Positions 32,281 through 38,134 of a DNA stretch of 38,134 nt are shown here, piece by piece (position 1 is the first letter of the stretch; each line of letters begins with the position of its first letter). Position numbers and translations under genes: made by a program. Location of the stretch: contig JAGBXP010000002.1 in assembly GCA_017629215.1 (NCBI GenBank), positions 1 to 38,134 of the forward strand, written 5' to 3'. This DNA is from a bacterium (GTDB lineage: Bacteria > Cyanobacteriota > Vampirovibrionia > Gastranaerophilales > Gastranaerophilaceae). Under the pieces are notes generated by a model. It was not told the DNA's origin. It made no database searches and was given only the letters and a program-made list of their open reading frames with translations.

Positions 32281-33010
32281 TATATTTATAGTTAGAAAAA
32301 ACATCTCTAACATAATAATTTGAATCGTTAATTAATGGACTTATAATTTGTGAATACATTTCAGGCTCTAATTCTACAACTATTCTTGCTACTTGCTCTC
32401 TTATAGTATATTCTTTTTCTTTTGAAGCTCTATCTAAAATTGGATATAGAATGTCGTATGGTAAATCTTTAGCAAATAACTTTAAAGCCTCTAATCCCCA
32501 ATATAACTTAAATAGTTGCTTGTTTATGACATACTTTTTATCTCTATATATGAATTTATCAAGCTCTTGAAAAGAGTCGTTGACTATTTGTAAAATGTTT
32601 TCTATATATCTAGATGCAAAATCTTTATTTTTTAATAATAACGCAACAGAGTCTATCACTAATCTGCAAATATTACCATTAATATCAATCGTTGCCATTG
32701 CAAATATATCTGCGTCCTTAAAATAATTTATATAATCATCATTACGATTTAGTAAATAATTAATTTTTAACGCAACAGCTTCTCTTATTTTACCATCGCA
32801 ACCAGTAAGATTTGATACCAAAATATTCGCATCCTCAATGCTCTTTAAGCACTCTAGTTTTAGAGAAGCCATCTGTTTTTCAGGAATATTCCCTGCAATA
32901 AGTAATTCTATGAGTTCAGAATGACTGTAATCTCTTTCTATCAATTCTAAAGCTTGTTCAAAATTTGTATCTAAATCTTTATAAAAACCTTTATTCAAAT
33001 TATGCTCCAT
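32273..33010 (-). CDS. HEAT-repeat-like protein
   Basis: This is a 245-aa all-helical protein. The start at 33010 (MEHNLNKG) has AGGA 6 bp upstream; a TTG at 33022 lies over that site. Successive helix pairs (SELIELLIAGNIPEKQMASLKL, REAVALKINYLLNRNDDYINYF, REQVARIVVELEPEMYSQII, then DSNYYVRDVFSNY) have the spacing and the 'R-x-x-V/A' pattern of HEAT repeats. Such proteins bind other proteins. Its 3' end overlaps that of the AsmA-like gene by 8 bp on the other strand. No partner is indicated. The 88 bp upstream hold its promoter and that of the 57-aa gene. Confidence 0.6.
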   Translation of the reverse strand: MEHNLNKGFYKDLDTNFEQALELIERDYSHSELIELLIAGNIPEKQMASLKLECLKSIEDANILVSNLTGCDGKIREAVALKINYLLNRNDDYINYFKDADIFAMATIDINGNICRLVIDSVALLLKNKDFASRYIENILQIVNDSFQELDKFIYRDKKYVINKQLFKLYWGLEALKLFAKDLPYDILYPILDRASKEKEYTIREQVARIVVELEPEMYSQIISPLINDSNYYVRDVFSNYKYTN

Positions 33011-33098
33011 ACTATCCTGCAAGAATATTGTAACACAAGTGTTATTGATTTAGTGATAAAATTTCGTTTTAATATATAATAATATCAAGGAGATTATT

Positions 33099-33272
33099 AT
33101 GGAAATAATGGCAAAAATTTTTGAAAAGATATTTATATTTGATAAAGAACCTCAAAAAATAGGATTATCACAATTTAAAGAAAAACAAACCGAAGCAAAG
33201 CCTGCTCAACCATCATTAAAAAATAAAAATATAAAACTATCAGATTTAATGCGTGGAGAAGTTGTTAAATAA
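33099..33272 (+). CDS. 57-aa small protein
   Basis: ATG at 33099 follows CAAGGAG at ideal spacing, with a TATAAT box at 33075-33080. The product begins MEIMAKIFEKIFIFDKEPQK, is lysine/glutamine-rich in the middle and ends LSDLMRGEVVK. It has a short amphipathic first helix and no known motif. It stands alone between the HEAT-like gene (divergent) and the Opp operon (convergent, 3-bp gap). The ribosome site makes it a good small-gene candidate. The function is unknown. Confidence 0.65.
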   Translation: MEIMAKIFEKIFIFDKEPQKIGLSQFKEKQTEAKPAQPSLKNKNIKLSDLMRGEVVK

Positions 33273-33275
33273 ATC

Positions 33276-34337
33276 TTATTTAGACTTACTTTTAGGATCT
33301 AAAAAGTCCCTAATAGCATCTCCTAACAAGTTAAAAGCTAAAACTGCTATGAATATTAATCCTCCAGGAGCTAATAACCAAGGCCGATAAAGTATATTAG
33401 TGAACTCTTGAGCTTCTTTTAGCATGTTGCCCCAACTTGCATCTGGTTGTTGAATGCCGAGTCCTAAAAAGCTTAGACCAGATTCTGCTAAAATATATGA
33501 TGGCACTGATAGTGTCATTGCAATAATAACGTAACTTGTTGTTTGAGGTAATATATGTTTTAAAATTATTCTTAAATGAGAAGCTCCAATTGTTTTTTCT
33601 GCAGAAACATAATCTTCATTTTTTATTGATAAAACCATCCCCCTTACAACTCTAGCAAATCCAGCCCAACCAATTAAAGCTAAAATAACTACAATTAAAC
33701 AAAATCTTTGAATGCTCGTCATACCAGATGGTAATATTGCAGCAAGTATTATTAACAAATAAAAACTTGGTATCGCCATTATAGCTTCCGCAAAACGCAT
33801 CATTAATATATCAATTAAACCTCCAAAGTACCCTGAAATTCCTCCATATAATAAGCCTATAGGAAATACAATAAGCAAGGAAAGGAAACCTACTGTCATT
33901 GATATACCTCCACCAAAAAGTAATCTGGAAAATACATCTCTTCCATTTATATCAGTTCCTAGAATGTGTAATTCTCCTTTTGCGTCAGTGCCAAATAAAT
34001 GTATATTGCTTGGAATAAATCCAAGTATTTTATAACTTTCACCCTTAACAAATAAATGGATATAGTGTTTTTCGGAACGGTCTTGTTTATAAATAGTTTG
34101 CATTAGTTTCGGCTCAAATTCCCTTACATAGTTATATGTATATGGTTTTGACCATTTATTATTCTCATCAATTGAATAAATTATACTTGGTGGAGCGTAA
34201 GACATTTCCCTGTTTGAATAATAATTTGAATATGGAGCTATGAAATCTGCCAGTAAAATTATTAAATACAATAGTACTAGGACAATGGCTGCACCAAATG
34301 CAAATTTATCTTTATAGATTTTCTGTAAAATTTCCAT
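33276..34337 (-). CDS. oppC: Oligopeptide/dipeptide ABC transporter permease (OppC/DppC-like)
   Basis: This 353-aa inner-membrane permease has an N-terminal helix (residues 12-32), a long periplasmic insert (about 35-130), then five hydrophobic segments. The ATPase-contact (EAA-type) loop is EKTIGASHLRIILKHILP, and the conserved LSFLGLGIQQPDASWG follows. It is the last gene of an oppA-oppB-oppC operon on the minus strand, 6 bp after oppB. The large first loop is longer than in E. coli OppC, but similar loops occur in proteobacterial homologues of the microcin-C/YejE type. Together with oppB it forms the channel for peptides delivered by the OppA-like protein. Confidence 0.93.
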   Translation of the reverse strand: MEILQKIYKDKFAFGAAIVLVLLYLIILLADFIAPYSNYYSNREMSYAPPSIIYSIDENNKWSKPYTYNYVREFEPKLMQTIYKQDRSEKHYIHLFVKGESYKILGFIPSNIHLFGTDAKGELHILGTDINGRDVFSRLLFGGGISMTVGFLSLLIVFPIGLLYGGISGYFGGLIDILMMRFAEAIMAIPSFYLLIILAAILPSGMTSIQRFCLIVVILALIGWAGFARVVRGMVLSIKNEDYVSAEKTIGASHLRIILKHILPQTTSYVIIAMTLSVPSYILAESGLSFLGLGIQQPDASWGNMLKEAQEFTNILYRPWLLAPGGLIFIAVLAFNLLGDAIRDFLDPKSKSK

Positions 34338-34343
34338 TTATTC

Positions 34344-35312
34344 TTAACCTCGTTTAAGCCTTGGATCAGTAAGCATTAGTAAAATGTCTGCAATCAGGTT
34401 TCCAACAATAAGCATCATAGTACCCATCATTAATGAAGCCATAACTAAATTTATATCCGATTTCATCACTGCTTCTAGTATAAGTCTACCTAGTCCTGGA
34501 TACTGAAATACATACTCTGTTAGAGCTGCACCACTAAGTAATCCCGCAAATTCAAATCCTAAAAGAGTTATCATAGGATTTATAGCATTTCTTAAAGCAT
34601 GCTTAAAAATAACTTTGTTTTCACTTAGCCCTTTTGCTCTTGCAAATTTTATGTAATCAGAATCTAATATTTCAAGCATATTCGCACGCATTTGACGTTG
34701 CAAACCTGATAATGATATTGTAAATAAAACAATTGCAGGCAAAGCAACATGTCTTATTAGGTCGAAAATTTTTTCAAAAAAATTCATTTCATTAAAATTA
34801 TAGCTAGTAAGTCCACCTACAGGAAATAGCCCAGTTTTTACGGCAAAAATAAGCATTAATATCGCAAAGAAAAAAGACGGAATAGCCATTCCTATACTAG
34901 AGAGGATAGTTAATGTCCTGTCAAAAAACGTTTCTTTTTTTATAGAAGCTAATATGCCTAGTGGAACTCCTACTGACCAAGTCATAATAATGACAATTAA
35001 AGTTAATAATAGTGTATTAGGTATTCGTTCTTTTAATTTAGTTGAAACTTTTTCACCAGAGGATGTATACCCTAAATCTCCTTTTAAAAATGATTTTGCC
35101 CAGGATAAATACTGGATGCCAATTGGCTTATCAAGATTTAAACGTTTTATTTCCTTATCTAGAGTCTCTTGAGAAATTGAAGGATTAAGTCTTAACTCTG
35201 CTAATGGATCAATAGGTGATAATCTTATTATAAAAAAGCTTAGTAAAGAAACTATGATTATAAGAGGGATTGTTTGTATTAATCTCTTTGCAACAAATCG
35301 TAAAAATTCCAT
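34344..35312 (-). CDS. oppB: Oligopeptide/dipeptide ABC transporter permease (OppB/DppB-like)
   Basis: This 322-aa protein has six predicted membrane segments, the first at residues 10-30 (LIQTIPLIIIVSLLSFFIIR). The family signature N-terminal region (PIDPLAELRLNPSISQE) is present, and the EAA-type loop is RAKGLSENKVIFKHALRN, followed by INPMITLLG. The length is normal. It pairs with OppC to form the peptide pore. The start at 35312 begins just 1 bp after the oppA-like stop, so translation is coupled. No change in key motifs is seen. Confidence 0.94.
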   Translation of the reverse strand: MEFLRFVAKRLIQTIPLIIIVSLLSFFIIRLSPIDPLAELRLNPSISQETLDKEIKRLNLDKPIGIQYLSWAKSFLKGDLGYTSSGEKVSTKLKERIPNTLLLTLIVIIMTWSVGVPLGILASIKKETFFDRTLTILSSIGMAIPSFFFAILMLIFAVKTGLFPVGGLTSYNFNEMNFFEKIFDLIRHVALPAIVLFTISLSGLQRQMRANMLEILDSDYIKFARAKGLSENKVIFKHALRNAINPMITLLGFEFAGLLSGAALTEYVFQYPGLGRLILEAVMKSDINLVMASLMMGTMMLIVGNLIADILLMLTDPRLKRG

Positions 35313-35313
35313 A

Positions 35314-37149
35314 CTACTGTTCTCCCTCTATGTATAATTCATCAAGATTATAAATAAGCCCACTTAAAGAAGTTGGGAAAATGTTTTTAAATTTCTTTCT
35401 AATGGCTATAATTCTAATAGGAGAATATAGATAAATTATAGGACACTCGTTATAAATAATTTCTTGATATCTATCATATATAGGTTTTCTTTCTTTATAA
35501 CTAAGTTTAAGCGCTCCTTTTTCAAAAATTTCATCTAATTCTTTTTCCCAGGAAAATTTATCATCAAGATTTGATTTTGCAGGTCTTTGATTAAATAAAT
35601 GTAATGGACCATTAGACATCCAAACATTTTTCCCGTCGTGAGGTTCTAAAGGTGAGCCTGTTAATCCCATAATAGCCATGTCCCAATCATTTGTATTTGA
35701 CAGCTTATTAACAAGAGAATTAAATTCAATTGGTTTAAAATTCACCTTGATACCTAAATTTTCAAGGTCTTGTTTGATAATTACACCTATTGACTCTCTT
35801 TCTAATGCTCCAGCATTTGTATACAAGTCAAATTCAACACGATTATCGTTTCTATCATAAAGAATACCATTTTTTAATTTAAACCCAGAAAGTTTTAATA
35901 ATTCTAATGCTTTATCTAGATTTTGCTCGTGTCCTGTAATTTTTTTATTCAAATATATAGAGTTCAAACTTTCAGCTGTGAATAATTGTTTCGCAACTCC
36001 TTGCGCAATGTTTTGCACCATAGATTTTCTATCAATCGCATAATCAATCGCTTTTCTAAAGTTTTTATCTCTAAACCATTTTTGTTTATATGGTGGTACA
36101 AACCATTTATTATTATCGTTTTTCCGATTATTGAGGTTAATTACTAAAAATAACGTACCTGTATCAGCGCCTAAATTATAAATTTTATAATCAGATTTAG
36201 CTTCTTTTAATTTGTATCTAGCTACATTAGCACCTCTTATAGATAGTAAATCAGTTTCTTTTGCTTCAAATTTAAGAATTTCATTATTTGTATCACCAAC
36301 AATTAAATAAATTAATTTATCTAAATATGGGAGTTTTTGATTATTAGTATTAATTTTGTAGTAATCAGGATTTCTTACAAAGACAACACGCTGTGCAGCC
36401 ACATATTCTTTTAGCTTAAATGCACCATTTGATACTATTTCTTCTGGAGGAGTATTAGGGTTTAGGAAAGCATTAAAAACAGAGTCTCCTTTATCAGAAT
36501 AAGGTTTAAAATAATGCTTTGGTACTATAGGATAAGAAAGTTGTCTTAAAAAAGGAGCAAAAGGTTGTGGAGTTACAAACTTAACTGTATAATCATCTAT
36601 TTTGTACAATTTGGGTAACTTTCCGTTAATCATCATCGCATCACGAGTTGCTGTATTACCTAGCCCTTTGAAAACAACTTCCCAATATGTGTAGAGAACA
36701 TCATCTACTGTAATTTCTTTTCCATCAGTCCACTTAATTCCTTTTCTTAGATTGATAATATATTCATTTCCATTAACTTTAAAGCTTTTAGCTAATTGTG
36801 GCACAACTTCACCTGTTTGTGGGTTAGTAGTCAACAGGCCATCATACATAAGACCAGCCATTGATGAAGAAGTTGAATCTTTTGTATTACAAGGGTTTAA
36901 TGTTTTTGGGCCTTCTCCTATCGTCGAAATTACAATTTCACCTCCAAATTTTCCAATCGGAGCTTGAGACTGCAAATAATCAATATCATCAATAGTAATA
37001 TTTTTATTCTCTGCTGGATAAGTAATCTCATCTTCTTTAGTATTATAATAAGCATTATTATATTCAGGAGGTATGTCCTTGTGAATACAAGCTCTCGTTG
37101 AAATTATTAATAAAAATAATAAAATTACCCAAGTTAAATATTTTTTCAT
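35314..37149 (-). CDS. oppA: Peptide-binding protein of the ABC transporter (SBP family 5)
   Basis: This is a 611-aa extracytoplasmic solute-binding protein. The N-terminal signal (KKYLTWVILLFLLIISTRAC) ends in a cysteine, C21; TRAC is an unusual lipobox but a lipoprotein anchor is plausible. The SBP_bac_5 pattern is visible: GGEIVISTIGEGPKTLNPCN, LRKGIKWTDGKEITVDDVLY, then VKFVTPQPFAPFLRQLSYPI. It delivers peptides, or another oligomer, to OppB-OppC. It is the first gene of the operon and has about 180 bp of AT-rich DNA upstream, where the promoter must lie. Ligand cannot be read from the sequence. OppD/OppF ATPases are not in the window. Confidence 0.93.
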   Translation of the reverse strand: MKKYLTWVILLFLLIISTRACIHKDIPPEYNNAYYNTKEDEITYPAENKNITIDDIDYLQSQAPIGKFGGEIVISTIGEGPKTLNPCNTKDSTSSSMAGLMYDGLLTTNPQTGEVVPQLAKSFKVNGNEYIINLRKGIKWTDGKEITVDDVLYTYWEVVFKGLGNTATRDAMMINGKLPKLYKIDDYTVKFVTPQPFAPFLRQLSYPIVPKHYFKPYSDKGDSVFNAFLNPNTPPEEIVSNGAFKLKEYVAAQRVVFVRNPDYYKINTNNQKLPYLDKLIYLIVGDTNNEILKFEAKETDLLSIRGANVARYKLKEAKSDYKIYNLGADTGTLFLVINLNNRKNDNNKWFVPPYKQKWFRDKNFRKAIDYAIDRKSMVQNIAQGVAKQLFTAESLNSIYLNKKITGHEQNLDKALELLKLSGFKLKNGILYDRNDNRVEFDLYTNAGALERESIGVIIKQDLENLGIKVNFKPIEFNSLVNKLSNTNDWDMAIMGLTGSPLEPHDGKNVWMSNGPLHLFNQRPAKSNLDDKFSWEKELDEIFEKGALKLSYKERKPIYDRYQEIIYNECPIIYLYSPIRIIAIRKKFKNIFPTSLSGLIYNLDELYIEGEQ

Positions 37150-37326
37150 ATTTAAAAGAATATCATAAGCATAAAAGCATGATAAGTGTATAGTAGATTA
37201 ATATAAAAATTTAAACTGGAATTTTTTGTAACATTTTTTTTACAATAGATAAAAATAGCAATTAAAACATTTTAAAATTTTTAATACTAATGTAAGATAG
37301 GTTTAAAACTCGAAAGATAATCAGTT

Positions 37327-37899
37327 ATGAAAGTATTACCTAGATATTTGTATCATTTTACAAGTGTTAAAAACAAAGAAAATATATTAAAATACGGGAT
37401 TAAAGCATCATCCAATATTTGGGATGAAGCTGTATTAAACCCTAGTGTCTTTATGGTCGATTTTGAGAATTTTGCAAGAAGCTGGGCTAGCCTGTTATCA
37501 GAAGGTTTTAGCCTGCAGAGTTGTTTAATATTTGGTCAAGCGTTAAGAGACGGAGCTAAAGAGCTCTGTTGTTTTAAAATTTCTACTAAAAATTTAACTT
37601 CTGATATCTTTGTACGTAGCCAAAAATTCTTTATAGATAAAAAACTTATTTTACCAGGCGCTGATATTTTGGCTAAACCAAGTAAATATAAGCTCTATCA
37701 AAGAAATAATACTCCTATAGAATATATACATGAGGGAGATATTCTACCTTCTGCAGTTAACTGTATTGGAAGTGTAAAGGTTCCCTCACATATTGTTGAT
37801 TTATATAATACATCTCCAGAAGTTTTAAACAAAGCTTCTCTCGCAATGCTAAAAAAAATGTTTATAAATCAAAAAGAGATTAATGCTCTTATTAAATAA
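37327..37899 (+). CDS. ART-like (ADP-ribosyltransferase-fold) protein, putative
   Basis: This is a 190-aa soluble protein. The start LPRYLYHFTSVKNKENILKYGI has the 'Y-H-x-T-...-I-L-x-x-G-I' pattern that opens ADP-ribosyltransferase-fold proteins (H10, T12, G24). The later EYIHEGDILP (132-141) matches the 'E-x-I-x-x-x-x-I-P' segment that carries the catalytic glutamate in many of them. Between them lies a helical middle with FARSWASLLSEGFS. The family within the ART superfamily is not clear; DarT-like, RNA 2'-phosphotransferase-like and unknown branches are options. No antitoxin gene follows within the window. It is separated from the divergent oppA-like gene by 177 bp. Confidence 0.5.
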   Translation: MKVLPRYLYHFTSVKNKENILKYGIKASSNIWDEAVLNPSVFMVDFENFARSWASLLSEGFSLQSCLIFGQALRDGAKELCCFKISTKNLTSDIFVRSQKFFIDKKLILPGADILAKPSKYKLYQRNNTPIEYIHEGDILPSAVNCIGSVKVPSHIVDLYNTSPEVLNKASLAMLKKMFINQKEINALIK

Positions 37900-38107
37900 G
37901 CTCTAATTGAATTAGTTCAAGAAGCAATCGCAACACTAAAATATTGTAGTTTTAGCTTAAATGAAATTTAATAATAAGAAAATTTTGTACATCTCATAAA
38001 AATATGTAAATATTTGTAACAATTTATAGAAGAAGTGTTACTAAAATATGATTATGTGGAATATAAATTATATAATGGAATAATATATAGCTGTTTAGTT
38101 TTTAAGT

Positions 38108-38134
38108 ATGGACATTTCAAATTATGGGAAAAAT
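38108..38134 (+). CDS. Possible start of a gene cut by the window edge
   Basis: ATG at 38108 opens a frame (MDISNYGKN) that runs to the window edge with no stop. There is no clear Shine-Dalgarno; TATAAT-like sequence lies about 35 bp upstream, near 38070. With nine codons seen, it cannot be told from chance. Confidence 0.2.

Noticed and set aside
1..38134. CRISPR arrays
   Set aside because: No regularly spaced repeats with unique spacers were seen; the 10-bp boxes at 2621 are too short and close.

Overview
The window is AT-rich bacterial DNA. It looks like chromosome from an uncultured gut lineage near Candidatus Gastranaerophilales (Vampirovibrionia, 'Melainabacteria'). That placement rests on codon style, on proteins carrying an N-terminal 'NFKAF'-like tag, and on the mix of an AsmA-like envelope protein, an oligopeptide ABC operon and small unknown proteins. 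It is an inference, not a search result.

Layout. Positions 1-2960 are left flank: a Mu-type DDE transposase running off the left edge, a divergent ApeA-like HEPN protein (candidate abortive-infection defence), and a short segment with 10-bp-phased TTGCAC/GTGCAA boxes around a palindrome. Positions 2998-22720 form an integrated mobile element of about 19.7 kb. It is bounded by an 11-bp direct repeat (TAAATGGCGGG) whose right copy is the 3' end of a tRNA-Asp gene. Positions 22714-38134 are tRNA-Asp and core chromosome: a sugar-nucleotidyltransferase-like protein, a YhcH-family protein, lineage-type unknowns, a 1449-aa AsmA-like protein, a HEAT-like protein, an OppA-OppB-OppC operon and an ART-like protein.

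Inside the element, the left arm carries an unknown regulator-like gene, an orphan adenine methyltransferase, a run of small phage-type genes separated by unusual stop-codon hairpins, and a small serine resolvase followed by a candidate res site. The middle is a Type I restriction-modification operon (hsdM-hsdS-small membrane protein-hsdR), a secreted PD-(D/E)xK-like protein, an XRE regulator and a Bro-N protein. The right arm is a replication-like operon on the minus strand: two tiny ORFs, a protein with two ribbon-helix-helix-like segments, a 528-aa unknown and a gpII-like Rep. A control region with two 32-bp repeats separates this operon from a large serine integrase that reads straight into the tRNA.

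The strongest observation concerns the two ends of the element. In the integrated state the last 16 integrase codons and its stop come from the antisense strand of host tRNA-Asp. If the 11-bp repeats recombine, the same frame continues for 35 codons through the left end (3009-3113) and stops at 3114, giving an alternative C terminus in the circular form. The integrase 3' end also encodes, on the other strand, a replacement intrinsic terminator for tRNA-Asp. The likely original tRNA terminator now sits at 2966-2987, just outside the left end. The element therefore appears to regenerate the tRNA 3' end, replace its terminator and change its own integrase tail on integration.
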